Shown here: positions 1-8,080 of the stretch, one piece after another
How the letters are laid out: each line of letters starts with the position of its first letter
Numbering within the stretch: the first letter of the stretch is position 1
Origin: Mucilaginibacter rubeus
GTDB lineage: Bacteria > Bacteroidota > Bacteroidia > Sphingobacteriales > Sphingobacteriaceae
Length of the DNA stretch: 64,000 bases
Assembly (NCBI RefSeq): GCF_003286415.2
Contig: NZ_CP043450.1
Location: 992,001 to 1,056,000, forward strand
Direction of reading: 5' to 3'
Translations under genes and position numbers: made by a program
Notes under the pieces: model-generated
Seen by the model: only the letters and a program-made list of their open reading frames with translations
What the model was told of the DNA's origin: nothing
The model's database searches: none

Positions 1-2
1 TG

Positions 3-33
3 TTTGTTTTTATAAAAACTATTTACATATTTG
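3..33 (+). promoter_or_regulatory. Putative Bacteroidota promoter of the trp leader
   Basis: TTTG at 3-6, a 19-base spacer and CATATTTG at 26-33 match the Bacteroidota pattern TTTG-N19-TAnnTTTG, with one mismatch in the -7 box. The tRNA-His promoter at the other end of the window has the same 19-base spacing. Transcription would start near position 40, a few bases before the leader peptide start. The assignment rests on sequence pattern only. Confidence 0.5.
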
Positions 34-48
34 TGCCAACAAGTAACA

Positions 49-90
49 ATGAACAAATTAAACAACAATTGGTGGTGGCTTAACGAGTAA
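49..90 (+). CDS. trpL: trp operon leader peptide with three tandem Trp codons
   Basis: A 13-codon ORF encodes MNKLNNNWWWLNE and ends in TAA. Three consecutive TGG codons lie at 70-78. It is too short for normal gene calling. It sits directly upstream of an intrinsic terminator and of trpD, which is the arrangement of a ribosome-mediated trp attenuator: when charged tRNA-Trp is scarce the ribosome stalls on the Trp codons and the downstream RNA refolds. The ATG is used without a clear Shine-Dalgarno sequence, as is normal in this phylum. A run of three Trp codons by chance in exactly this place is very unlikely. Confidence 0.88.
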   Translation: MNKLNNNWWWLNE

Positions 91-158
91 TCGTAAGGCA
101 ATTCCATGTTTGTTTGAAAAATATATTCAGGAGGGTTGCCATACGGCAGCCCTTTTTT
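79..158 (+). ncRNA. trp attenuator: anti-antiterminator, antiterminator and terminator
   Basis: Terminator: GGGTTGCC (133-140), loop ATAC, GGCAGCCC (145-152), then six T (153-158). Antiterminator: GGCAATTC (97-104) can pair over all 8 bases with GGGTTGCC (133-140), including two G-U pairs, so it competes with the terminator. Anti-antiterminator: CTTAACGA (79-86), which overlaps the end of the leader ORF, pairs with TCGTAAG (91-97) with one bulge. A ribosome stalled at the Trp codons (70-78) would cover the first arm and free 97-104. The pairings were found by eye and no folding energy was computed. Confidence 0.82.
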
Positions 159-162
159 GTTG

Positions 163-265
163 CCTTGCCCCGGCCCCCTAAAGGGGAGTGAAAGACAGGG
201 GGAGAGATTGAAAAGGATAATTTATGCATATTAACTCCCCGTCAGCTGGCGGGGTTGGGGGGCAA
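163..265. repeat. G/C-rich dispersed repeat pieces before trpD
   Basis: Between the attenuator and trpD lie pieces of the CCCCTAAAGGGG family (about 164-190) and a palindromic stretch with CCCCGTCAGCTGGCGGGG (236-254). Relatives occur at 61669-61753. An in-frame ATG at 224 would read through the second piece. That extension consists of repeat sequence, so the start at 266 is preferred for trpD, although an AAGGA-like site precedes 224. Confidence 0.55.
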
Positions 266-1255
266 ATGAAACAGATACTTAATCATCTTTTTGAGCACAA
301 AACCTTTAGCAGGGAACAGTCTAAAGGTATTTTGATGAACATTGCGCAGGGAAAGTACAACAACGCGCAAATGGCTGCCTTTATGACGGCTTATTGTATG
401 CGGAGCATTACCGTTGAGGAACTGGAAGGTTTCCGTGATGCCATGCTGGAGCTTTGCCTGCCTGTAGATCTGGAAACCGATGGACTTATCGATCTCTGTG
501 GTACCGGCGGCGATGGTAAGGACACCTTTAACATTTCAACATTGGCATCATTTGTAGTTGCGGGTGCAGGTTATAAAGTAGCCAAGCATGGTAACTACGG
601 TGTATCGTCGGGTTGTGGTTCGTCAAATGTGATGGAATACCTGGGATACCGGTTTACCAATGATATGGATAAGTTGAAACGCAGCACCGATGAAGCTAAT
701 ATCTGTTTTCTGCATGCACCGCTGTTCCACCCGGCTATGAAAACGGTAGCGCCTATCCGTAAGGAGTTGGGTGTGAAGACCTTCTTTAATATGCTGGGCC
801 CTATGGTTAACCCGGCTAAGCCCGACAACCAGTTGGTAGGGGTATTTAACCTGGAGCTTGCCCGTGTATACGCCTATCTGTACCAAAAATCAACTACAAA
901 GTATACCATCATAAACGCGTTGGAAGGTTATGATGAGATCTCACTAACCTGCGATTTTAAAACCTTCTCGGCCGATGGCGAAAAGATCAACAGTGTTGAA
1001 GACCTCGGCTTTGAATTGCTCGATCCTAAAGAGATCATCGGCGGTGATACTGTAGAGGCTTCGGCTACAATATTCAGCAACGTGCTTAAAGGCGATGGTA
1101 CTAATGCCCAAAATAATGTTGTGCTGGCCAATGCTGCGTTAGCTATCAGAACCATAAACCCGGAAAAGACTTTTGGCGATTGTTTTTATGAAGCCGAAGA
1201 AGCACTGCTTGGAAAAAAAGCCTTGAAAAGCTTTAATAATTTATTGCAGAATTAA
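266..1255 (+). CDS. trpD: Anthranilate phosphoribosyltransferase
   Basis: This enzyme transfers phosphoribosyl from PRPP to anthranilate, the second step of the Trp branch, in the cytoplasm. From the ATG at 266 it is 329 aa, close to the usual 330-345. The PRPP-binding signature GTGGDGKDTFNIST is at residues 79-92 and KHGN at 107-110; the helical N-terminal domain is complete. An alternative ATG at 224 adds 14 residues encoded by a dispersed repeat and is less likely. It is the first structural gene after the Trp attenuator and lies 3 bases before the trpF-trpB fusion. trpE and trpG, which normally precede it, must lie elsewhere or upstream. Confidence 0.96.
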   Translation: MKQILNHLFEHKTFSREQSKGILMNIAQGKYNNAQMAAFMTAYCMRSITVEELEGFRDAMLELCLPVDLETDGLIDLCGTGGDGKDTFNISTLASFVVAGAGYKVAKHGNYGVSSGCGSSNVMEYLGYRFTNDMDKLKRSTDEANICFLHAPLFHPAMKTVAPIRKELGVKTFFNMLGPMVNPAKPDNQLVGVFNLELARVYAYLYQKSTTKYTIINALEGYDEISLTCDFKTFSADGEKINSVEDLGFELLDPKEIIGGDTVEASATIFSNVLKGDGTNAQNNVVLANAALAIRTINPEKTFGDCFYEAEEALLGKKALKSFNNLLQN

Positions 1256-1258
1256 GCC

Positions 1259-3067
1259 ATGAAAATAAAGGTTTGCGGTTTAAAACATCCTGAAAACATT
1301 GAAGCGGTCGCTGCTTTACAGCCCGATTATGTAGGCTTTATTTTCTATGATAAAACACCGCGTTATGCAGCCGGTTTGTCAGCAGATGCGCTGCAGGCTA
1401 TCCCAGCTTCAATTCAAAAGACAGGGGTTTTTGTAAACGAGAGCGCCGAAAATATAGATAAGTTGATTGCTGAATATGGCTTTAACGCTATTCAATTGCA
1501 TGGCGATGAAAGTCCGGAGTTTTGTGCAGCTTTTAAAGGTAGGGTAACTGTAATAAAGGCATTTGGACTTAACGAAGATTTTGATTTTGAACAATTAAAA
1601 GATTACGCCAACAATGTTGATCTTTTCCTGTTCGATACCAAAACTAAAATATATGGTGGCTCGGGCAAAACGTTTGACTGGACTATTCTTGATCAATACA
1701 AATTGGATATTCCCTTCTTTTTATCAGGAGGGATAGGTCCCGAAAATATAGCTGAAGTTAAAAATATCACGCATCCCCAATTTTATGGGGTTGACCTTAA
1801 CAGCAGGTTTGAAATTGAACCGGGCTTAAAGAATATCGAAAAACTAAAAGACGCATTTAACATCGTCAAAAATAAAATACAGCAGATGAAATACGGAGTT
1901 AACGAACAAGGTTATTATGGCGATTTTGGGGGAGCATACATTCCCGAAATGTTATACCCTAACGTAGAGGAATTAAGGCAGCAATACCTCACTATTTTAA
2001 ATGATGATGGTTTTAAAGCCGAATTTGACGATCTGCTAAAAAATTATGTGGGCAGGCCTTCTCCCTTATATCATGCCAAAAGATATTCAGAAAAATATGG
2101 CGCCAATATTTTCTTTAAAAGAGAAGACCTGAATCATACCGGCTCACACAAAATTAATAATGCCATAGGACAGATCCTGCTGGCCAAACGCCTTGGCAAA
2201 AAACGCATCATTGCCGAAACCGGTGCCGGTCAGCATGGTGTAGCGACAGCAACTGTATGCGCCTTGATGGGCATTGAATGTGTGGTTTACATGGGCGAAA
2301 TTGATATGGCCCGCCAGGCACCTAACGTATCGCGTATGAAAATGCTGGGCGCTAAAGTGGTGCCCGCAACATCGGGAAGTAAAACGCTTAAGGATGCAAC
2401 CAACGAAGCCCTGCGCGATTGGATAGGCAACCCGGTTGATACACATTATATTATAGGTTCAGTAGTTGGCCCATATCCGTACCCTGATATGGTGGCCCGT
2501 TTTCAGTCGATAATCTCGGCCGAAACAAAAAAACAATTGGTAGAATACACAGGAAGCGAGCTACCTCAATATGTATTGGCCTGTGTGGGCGGCGGTAGCA
2601 ATGCCATGGGCATGTTCTATCATTTTTTAGATGATGAAAGTGTGAAACTGGTAGCTGTTGAAGCAGCAGGTAAAGGTGTAAACAGCGGAGAATCTGCTGC
2701 TACCACAGCTTTGGGCAATGAGGGGGTATTGCACGGCAGTCGCACCATTTTAATGCAAACTGAAGACGGACAGGTTGTTGAGCCTTACTCTATTTCGGCA
2801 GGTTTGGATTATCCGGGTATCGGTCCGCAGCATGCGCATTTATTTAAAAGCCACCGCGGCGAATACGTAAGTATTACCGACGATGAAGCTTTACAGGCCG
2901 GCCTGCTTTGCTGTCAGTTAGAAGGGATTATCCCGGCCATTGAAACAGCCCATGCCTTGGCCCAACTGGAGAAGATGAAGTTTGAGGCCAACGATAATGT
3001 AGTGATCTGCATTTCGGGCAGGGGAGATAAGGATTTGGATACTTATATTAAATATTTCGGCTATTAA
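1259..3067 (+). CDS. trpFB: Fused phosphoribosylanthranilate isomerase / tryptophan synthase beta
   Basis: One uninterrupted 602-residue frame joins two enzymes. Residues 1-209 are TrpF: KVCGLKHPENI carries the catalytic Cys near the start, LFDTKT holds the acid Asp, and SGGIGPENI is the phosphate loop. Residues 210-602 are TrpB, beginning at a Met (base 1886) that looks like the normal start of a separate TrpB. NHTGSHKINN has the PLP lysine at residue 298 (TrpB position 89), ETGAGQHG the active-site Glu, and GGGSNAMG the PLP phosphate site. Both halves look complete. The fusion appears to come from loss of the trpF stop codon. Internal initiation at 1886 could still give free TrpB. A sequencing error that removed a stop is the alternative. 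Confidence 0.93.
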   Translation: MKIKVCGLKHPENIEAVAALQPDYVGFIFYDKTPRYAAGLSADALQAIPASIQKTGVFVNESAENIDKLIAEYGFNAIQLHGDESPEFCAAFKGRVTVIKAFGLNEDFDFEQLKDYANNVDLFLFDTKTKIYGGSGKTFDWTILDQYKLDIPFFLSGGIGPENIAEVKNITHPQFYGVDLNSRFEIEPGLKNIEKLKDAFNIVKNKIQQMKYGVNEQGYYGDFGGAYIPEMLYPNVEELRQQYLTILNDDGFKAEFDDLLKNYVGRPSPLYHAKRYSEKYGANIFFKREDLNHTGSHKINNAIGQILLAKRLGKKRIIAETGAGQHGVATATVCALMGIECVVYMGEIDMARQAPNVSRMKMLGAKVVPATSGSKTLKDATNEALRDWIGNPVDTHYIIGSVVGPYPYPDMVARFQSIISAETKKQLVEYTGSELPQYVLACVGGGSNAMGMFYHFLDDESVKLVAVEAAGKGVNSGESAATTALGNEGVLHGSRTILMQTEDGQVVEPYSISAGLDYPGIGPQHAHLFKSHRGEYVSITDDEALQAGLLCCQLEGIIPAIETAHALAQLEKMKFEANDNVVICISGRGDKDLDTYIKYFGY

Positions 3068-3068
3068 T

Positions 3069-3512
3069 TTGGAAATAGTTGGGTATAGGGATTGGATTTT
3101 AGTGGTCGACAAGGAACAAACCGAAGCTCTGTATCGACAGGTTGAGATGGGGGGAACCCAAAGTTGCGTTTGCGATACTTGCAAATATTTTGAAGCTATA
3201 ACTGATGACGTATATCCTGACGAAGTTAGACAGCTTTTCGAGAAATTAGGCATAGACATAAGTAAAAACTACGAAGTATTCGATTTGGAGGGAGAGGGGA
3301 ATGAACGATGTTTTTATGGCGTGTTTCATTTTAAAGGCGATTTAATTGCGGGGGATGATTGTTGGATTCCAACAGTTTCAGGTGGGTATCACCTCGAACT
3401 GTTACCAGTGAACGATATCTTTATGATCGGTTTTTCAAAAGCAGCGCAGATTTCCTTTTTTGAAAAGGAAGAAGAAATAGTAGAAATTAAATTTATGACG
3501 AAAGTGTCATAA
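3069..3512 (+). CDS. Conserved hypothetical protein with CVCDTC motif
   Basis: A 147-aa protein of unknown function starts at a TTG one base after the trpFB stop and is followed 30 bases later by trpA, so it should be cotranscribed with the trp genes. It has a CxCxxC cluster (CVCDTC, about residues 35-40) followed by KYFEAI. That could bind a metal, but nothing shows it does. It has no signal peptide or membrane segment. The opening residues IVGYRDWILVVD and the Cys cluster resemble a small family of uncharacterized bacterial proteins that I recall only in outline. There is no known role for such a protein in Trp synthesis, so it may simply have been inserted here. Confidence 0.8.
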   Translation: MEIVGYRDWILVVDKEQTEALYRQVEMGGTQSCVCDTCKYFEAITDDVYPDEVRQLFEKLGIDISKNYEVFDLEGEGNERCFYGVFHFKGDLIAGDDCWIPTVSGGYHLELLPVNDIFMIGFSKAAQISFFEKEEEIVEIKFMTKVS

Positions 3513-3542
3513 GTCATTATAAAAAATAAAGAACCGGCTATC

Positions 3543-4313
3543 ATGAACCGTTTAAACAAGCTTTTTGCATCAAAAAATAACAACCTGTTATCCATTTATT
3601 TTACAGCAGGTTATCCCGCGCTAAATACTACGGTTGATATTGCCGAAGCCCTTGAAAAATCAGGCGCTGACTTTCTGGAGATAGGTTTTCCATACTCTGA
3701 TCCTGTTGCGGATGGCCCAACTGTTCAGCATAGCTCGGAAGTTGCGCTTGAAAATGGTATGAGCCTGAAAGTTTTGTTTGAAGAACTGGCCGAATTGCGC
3801 AGTCGTGTAAATATCCCTATCCTGTTGATGGGCTACCTGAACCCAATTGTTCAATACGGTATCGAACGTTTTTGCAAAAAAGCTGCCGAAGTAGGGGTTG
3901 ATGGTATTATTGTACCCGATTTGCCTATTTATGAATACGAAACATTGTATTCGTCTTACTTTATTGATAACGGCTTAAGCAATATATTCCTGGTTACGCC
4001 TCAAACATCAGAAGAACGGATCCGTAAAATCGATGGTTTAAGCAACAGTTTTATTTACTTGTTATCATCATCAACCATAACAGGCTATAACCTTAAATTA
4101 AGCGACAGTGTTGAAGAGTACTATAAACGCATTGTTGCAATGAAGTTGAAAAATCCTACTATTATTGGCTTTGGTATTACCGATAGCAGCAGCTTTGCTA
4201 AAGCATGTAATTACGCTAACGGTGCTATTATAGGCAGCAGGTTTGTAAAACTTTTAGGCGAGGATGAGTATATGGATAAAATAGACGGGTTTATAAAAGG
4301 TATAAGACCGTAA
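3543..4313 (+). CDS. trpA: Tryptophan synthase alpha subunit
   Basis: TrpA cleaves indole-3-glycerol phosphate to indole and glyceraldehyde 3-phosphate and passes indole through a tunnel to TrpB. The 256-aa length is normal. FLEIGFPYSDPVADGPTVQHSS contains the catalytic Glu (LEIG) and Asp (SDP), and IIGSRFVKLL is the C-terminal phosphate-binding part. It is the last gene of the trp segment. A palindromic repeat of the CATTGCGAGG family follows 17 bases after the stop and separates it from the convergent YciO gene. Confidence 0.97.
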   Translation: MNRLNKLFASKNNNLLSIYFTAGYPALNTTVDIAEALEKSGADFLEIGFPYSDPVADGPTVQHSSEVALENGMSLKVLFEELAELRSRVNIPILLMGYLNPIVQYGIERFCKKAAEVGVDGIIVPDLPIYEYETLYSSYFIDNGLSNIFLVTPQTSEERIRKIDGLSNSFIYLLSSSTITGYNLKLSDSVEEYYKRIVAMKLKNPTIIGFGITDSSSFAKACNYANGAIIGSRFVKLLGEDEYMDKIDGFIKGIRP

Positions 4314-4330
4314 GGCAAACTTCTCCATTT

Positions 4331-4412
4331 CGTCATTGCGAGGTACGAAGCAATCCCAAACTATACAAAGCGGCTTTGCTTATCGGGGATTGCTTCGTAC
4401 CTCGCAATGACG
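4331..4412. repeat. CATTGCGAGG palindromic repeat, copy R1
   Basis: The ends CGTCATTGCGAGGTACGAAG and its reverse complement flank a short centre, so the whole 82 bases can fold into one long hairpin. It lies between the convergent genes trpA and the YciO gene. Its variable base pair is T-A (GGTACG/CGTACC). Other copies carry A-T or C-G at the same place. Confidence 0.9.
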
Positions 4413-4433
4413 GTAAAAGAGTAATAGTACTTC

Positions 4434-5054
4434 TTATAAATACAACTCCAAATCGCCTTTACCTTCACGGATAATATCAAAGTCGCCGGTGGTGCAATCA
4501 ACTATGGTTGATGGGATATTGTCGCCGTAGCCACCATCAATTACAATATCAACCAGATCTTCATATTTCTCATGGATCAGTTCCGGATCTGTTGAGTATT
4601 CAATAATATCATCATCATCCCTTATTGATGTTGACAGGATCGGATTACCTAAAACACGTACAATTTCACGGGCTATATCATTATCGGGCACCCTGATACC
4701 AACTGTTTTTTTGTTGGAGCTCAGCATTTTGGGCACCATGTGGCTGGCATTAAATATGAACGTGAATGGCCCCGGAAGTGCTTTTTTCAGTACACGGAAG
4801 GTAGTATTGTCAATCGGTTTGATATAATCAGAGATGTGGCTAAGGTCATAACAAATGAACGAGAAATTAGCTTTTTCGGGTTTGATATTCCTGATCTTGC
4901 AAATAGCCTCAATAGCACGGTGATTAGTAATATCGCATCCCAAACCATAAATGGTATCGGTAGGATATATGATGAGGCCGCCTTTTTTTAACACCTCAAC
5001 CACCTGCTCAATAGCTTTGGGATTAGGGTTTTCGGGATATATTTTAATTAACAT
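4434..5054 (-). CDS. YciO/Sua5/YrdC family protein (L-threonylcarbamoyladenylate synthase-like)
   Basis: The protein has 206 aa and a complete YrdC domain. GLIIYPTDTIYGLGCDI near residues 29-47 and KKTVGIRVPDND in the middle are typical of the nucleotide and threonine site. The family makes threonylcarbamoyl-AMP for the t6A37 modification of ANN-decoding tRNAs. The short length, without the C-terminal Sua5 domain, and the opening IYPENPNP resemble the YciO branch, whose activity is less certain than that of TsaC. It stands alone, convergent with trpA, with a TATATTTG box upstream. Confidence 0.88.
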   Translation of the reverse strand: MLIKIYPENPNPKAIEQVVEVLKKGGLIIYPTDTIYGLGCDITNHRAIEAICKIRNIKPEKANFSFICYDLSHISDYIKPIDNTTFRVLKKALPGPFTFIFNASHMVPKMLSSNKKTVGIRVPDNDIAREIVRVLGNPILSTSIRDDDDIIEYSTDPELIHEKYEDLVDIVIDGGYGDNIPSTIVDCTTGDFDIIREGKGDLELYL

Positions 5055-5065
5055 AAGTATTTGAA

Positions 5066-5073
5066 CAAATATA
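5066..5073 (-). promoter_or_regulatory. -7 box upstream of the YciO gene
   Basis: On the minus strand this reads TATATTTG, a perfect TAnnTTTG, and ends 11 bases before the ATG at 5054. I see no good TTTG at the usual distance upstream, so only half of the promoter is supported. Confidence 0.4.
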
Positions 5074-5166
5074 GTGCTACTTGGTTTAATAACGGCAGCA
5101 AAACGCGCTTTAAATCATGGGTTTGCGGCAATTTGAAAATTCCAAAAGCAAAATGAATTCACAAAT

Positions 5167-5301
5167 ACGTCATTACTGTAAAAGTATGAAGCAATCCCAT
5201 CACCATCACGTCATTGCGAGGTACGAAGCAATCCCGAACTGTACAGGGGATTTGCATAGCCGCTCTACTAATTGGGGATTGCTTCGTGCCTCGCAATGGC
5301 G
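5167..5301. repeat. CATTGCGAGG repeat copy R2 preceded by a decayed half copy
   Basis: A full copy lies at 5209-5301 (CGTCATTGCGAGGTACGAAG to CTTCGTGCCTCGCAATGGCG). Just upstream, 5167-5199 is a worn left half (CGTCATTACTG then GAAGCAATCCC). A six-frame ORF on the plus strand (5117-5329) reads straight through both and is not a gene. The region from 5055 to 5489 holds only this repeat, a promoter box and two hairpins. Confidence 0.85.
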
Positions 5302-5351
5302 TATTGGCGAAGATTTTTTAGTACCTTAAAGTAATGACAGCCTTAAAAACA

Positions 5352-5383
5352 ACAAAGCCACCCGTTTTGACGAATGGCTTTGT
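5352..5383 (-). terminator. Hairpin terminator downstream of yceI
   Basis: ACAAAGCCA (5352-5360) pairs with TGGCTTTGT (5375-5383). On the minus strand the stem is followed by a T-rich stretch (GTTGTTTTT). It lies 107 bases after the yceI stop. A second hairpin (AATGCCG...CGGCATT, 5416-5454) lies between them. Confidence 0.6.
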
Positions 5384-5489
5384 TATTTAATTTTTAACCT
5401 GTTTGCGGTTTCAACAATGCCGTGTTGTTTGGATCCTTTAACAACAGCGGCATTTTAAATGTTAAAACACAGCAACAGTATTAAAACAA

Positions 5490-6032
5490 TTAAGCTTGTT
5501 TAGTGAACTGTATGTTGATCAACAATTTAATGTCTTCACCAACTACAATTGAACCGGCTTCGGTTACGCCGTCCCAGGTTAAGCCGAAATCTTTACGGTT
5601 AATTTTACCGCTGATCTCGAAACCTGCTTTGGTGTTGCCATAAAAATCAGCAGCTGAGCCACCAAATTCTACGTCAAGGGTTACCGGTTTAGTTTGATCT
5701 TTAATGGTTAGGTTACCTTTCAATTCATATTCTTCATCATCGGTTTTGGTGAATGAAGTTGATTTGAAATTGATTTGAGGATATTTTTCAGCGTCAAAAA
5801 ACTCGGCTGATTTTAAGTGCTCGTCGCGTTGTGTCTGGTTGGTGTCAATGCTGTTGATATCTAATGAGAAATCAATTTCAGCATTTTCAAAATCATCATT
5901 ATCAGTTAATAATTCACCATTAAAGCTTTTGAAAAAACCACTTACGGTTGAAATAACCAGGTGTTTAACTTTAAATTGTACTTCTGAGTGCATTGGGTCG
6001 ATAACCCATTTTGTTGCTGTTTCTGTTGCCAT
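5490..6032 (-). CDS. YceI family lipid-binding-fold protein
   Basis: A 180-aa YceI-domain protein. The lipocalin-like barrel is recognisable from WVIDPMHSEVQFKVKHLVIS at the start through the repeated NRKDFGLTW near the end. Family members bind polyisoprenoid-type ligands in a barrel, and some respond to acid or stress. Unlike E. coli YceI this protein has no signal peptide, so it is probably cytoplasmic, as is common for Bacteroidota members. Its length fits the family. A good -7 box lies 26 bases upstream. The ligand is unknown. Confidence 0.92.
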   Translation of the reverse strand: MATETATKWVIDPMHSEVQFKVKHLVISTVSGFFKSFNGELLTDNDDFENAEIDFSLDINSIDTNQTQRDEHLKSAEFFDAEKYPQINFKSTSFTKTDDEEYELKGNLTIKDQTKPVTLDVEFGGSAADFYGNTKAGFEISGKINRKDFGLTWDGVTEAGSIVVGEDIKLLINIQFTKQA

Positions 6033-6057
6033 GATTTTTTATTTTTTTTTGTTGATA

Positions 6058-6065
6058 CAAAGATA
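6058..6065 (-). promoter_or_regulatory. -7 box of yceI
   Basis: On the minus strand this reads TATCTTTG, a perfect TAnnTTTG, 25 bases before the ATG at 6032. The -33 element is weak. Confidence 0.5.
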
Positions 6066-6216
6066 AGTACAAAATTAGATGTTTAAACATGTATTTGTAC
6101 TTTCTGACTTTAAAACGACATTGAGTAAGTTTGTTAACCACAAATTTGGCACATTGTTTAAATTACAATTCTATTTTTATCAAACTTAATAGCCGCTTTA
6201 TATAAAATTAACCACC

Positions 6217-7851
6217 ATGAGAAAGCTCTTCGTTATTTCCTTCTTTATAATATTCAGTATGCTTGGTGCCTGGTGCATCATCTGGCCGCCAGCCGTATGG
6301 TCGTTTCTTATCATGGGGCCTATATATCTTATTGGTTTTTATGATATGGTGCAGCCTAAACACAGCATTGTGCGCAATTACCCGGTATTTGGTCACCTGA
6401 GGTATTTGATGGAAGAACTACGACCTAAAATTTACCAGTACTTTATTGAAAGTGATACCAACGGCACACCCTTTAACCGTCAAAACAGGAGCGTGGTTTA
6501 TCAGCGGGCCAAAAAGGTTGATGATACCCGGCCCTTTGGTACCGAGCTTGATGTTTATGATAACGGTTACGAATGGCTTAACCATAGCATTGCCGCTATC
6601 GATCATCATCAGTTAAATATGGATCCGCGTGTAAAAGTTGGCGGCCCTGCCTGCAAGCAACCTTATATGGCCAGTGTATTCAATATTTCGGCTATGAGTT
6701 TTGGCTCGCTGAGCATGAATGCCATCCTGGCCCTTAATGGGGGAGCAAAGCTGGATAACTTTGCCCATAATACCGGCGAGGGTGGCCTGAGCGATTATCA
6801 CCTGCAGCCCGGCGGCGATATCATCTGGCAGATAGGTACAGGATATTTCAGTTGCCGTCATAAAGATGGTACCATTAACTACGATGCCTTTGCCGAGCGT
6901 GCGGTGCTGCCACAGGTAAAAATGATCGAGATCAAACTTTCGCAGGGAGCAAAACCCGGCCACGGTGGTATTTTACCTGCTGCCAAAGTTACGCCAGAAA
7001 TTGCCCGGATCAGGCTGGTAGAAATGGGAGAGGATGTAATTTCGCCGCCTTATCATACTGCTTTCACTAATCCTTTGGAGTTGATGACTTTTATCCAGAA
7101 ACTCCGTGATCTTTCGGGAGGTAAACCCGTCGGCTTTAAATTATGCGTAGGCCATAAAAGTGAGTTTTTAGCCATTTGCAAAGCGATGGTTAAAACCGGC
7201 ATCACACCCGATTTTATTACTGTTGATGGGGGAGAAGGCGGTACCGGCGCGGCTCCGCTTGAATTCAGTAATTCGGTAGGGATGCCGCTGCGCGAAGCCC
7301 TGGCCTTTGTTTATGACGCGCTGATAGGTTTTGATCTTAAAAAGAATATCAAGCTTATCGCATCCGGAAAAGTGGCTACCGGGTTTGACTTGGTTAAAAA
7401 CTTTGCCCTTGGTGCCGATATGTGCAACAGCGCCCGCGGTATGATGTTTGCTCTTGGCTGTATCCAGGCACTGGAATGTAACAGCAATACCTGCCCCACA
7501 GGTGTAGCTACGCAGGATAAAAGCCTGATGAAAGGCCTGGTAGTTGATGATAAAAAAGTCCGTGTAGCTAATTTTCACAGACTAACCATAAGCAGCGCCA
7601 TTCAAATGATAGGTGCCGCCGGCTTGACCAAACCATGCGATCTGCACCGCATGTACATTTATCGCCGCATTAACCACAGCCAGATCCTTACTTATGGCGA
7701 ACTGTTCCCCTACATCCCTAAAGGCAGTTTGCTCAATACCCCATATCCTGCTTCGTTCGAGTTTGATATGGCTATCAGCAAGGAAGAAACTTTTGTTCCT
7801 GATTACAGCGGGATAACTAATATTGATTATAGTAATGTGAGTTCGTATTGA
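6217..7851 (+). CDS. FMN-binding glutamate synthase-like membrane protein
   Basis: A 544-aa protein with two N-terminal membrane segments (about residues 3-22 and 28-45) followed by the glutamate synthase central/FMN TIM barrel. Recognisable blocks are ISAMSFGSLS, GHGGILPAAKVT and VDGGEGGTGAAPLEFS. Cysteines in ALGCIQALECNSNTCPTGVATQ match the 3Fe-4S ligands of GltB. There is no N-terminal glutaminase domain, so it cannot be a complete GltB. Such stand-alone proteins are often annotated as FMN-binding glutamate synthase family; their substrate is not established. It is monocistronic, between yceI (divergent) and nfi. Confidence 0.88.
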   Translation: MRKLFVISFFIIFSMLGAWCIIWPPAVWSFLIMGPIYLIGFYDMVQPKHSIVRNYPVFGHLRYLMEELRPKIYQYFIESDTNGTPFNRQNRSVVYQRAKKVDDTRPFGTELDVYDNGYEWLNHSIAAIDHHQLNMDPRVKVGGPACKQPYMASVFNISAMSFGSLSMNAILALNGGAKLDNFAHNTGEGGLSDYHLQPGGDIIWQIGTGYFSCRHKDGTINYDAFAERAVLPQVKMIEIKLSQGAKPGHGGILPAAKVTPEIARIRLVEMGEDVISPPYHTAFTNPLELMTFIQKLRDLSGGKPVGFKLCVGHKSEFLAICKAMVKTGITPDFITVDGGEGGTGAAPLEFSNSVGMPLREALAFVYDALIGFDLKKNIKLIASGKVATGFDLVKNFALGADMCNSARGMMFALGCIQALECNSNTCPTGVATQDKSLMKGLVVDDKKVRVANFHRLTISSAIQMIGAAGLTKPCDLHRMYIYRRINHSQILTYGELFPYIPKGSLLNTPYPASFEFDMAISKEETFVPDYSGITNIDYSNVSSY

Positions 7852-7929
7852 GTGAGTGGTTGATTAGGGTGATTTGGTGAGTGGTTGGGTTTTAAGACTT
7901 TGAATATGCAGGTAAGAAAAAATAAATTA

Positions 7930-7990
7930 CAATCCCCTCTTTACGCGTAGCGTAGAGAGGGGTGACGAGCGCAGCGATGTCGGGGTGAGT
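7930..7990. repeat. Dispersed repeat with CCCCTCT/AGAGGGG palindrome
   Basis: AATCCCCTCTTTACGCG and CGTAGAGAGGGGTGACG form a hairpin, followed by GCAGCGATGTCGGGGTGAG. This G/C-rich stretch resembles the dispersed repeats at 163-265 and 61669-61753. A GTG at 7985 inside it opens the longest frame of nfi but is probably not the true start. Confidence 0.5.
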
Positions 7991-8080
7991 AAACTCTACG
8001 CCATTCAAAACAAAATCCCCCTAAAAATCATTATCAAAATAAATCATCAGCGCAATCAACGTAATCACCCAAAATCAACG

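Noticed and set aside
5117..5329. 70-aa plus-strand ORF
   Set aside because: It reads through a CATTGCGAGG palindrome and its broken half copy; the sequence is repeat, not gene.
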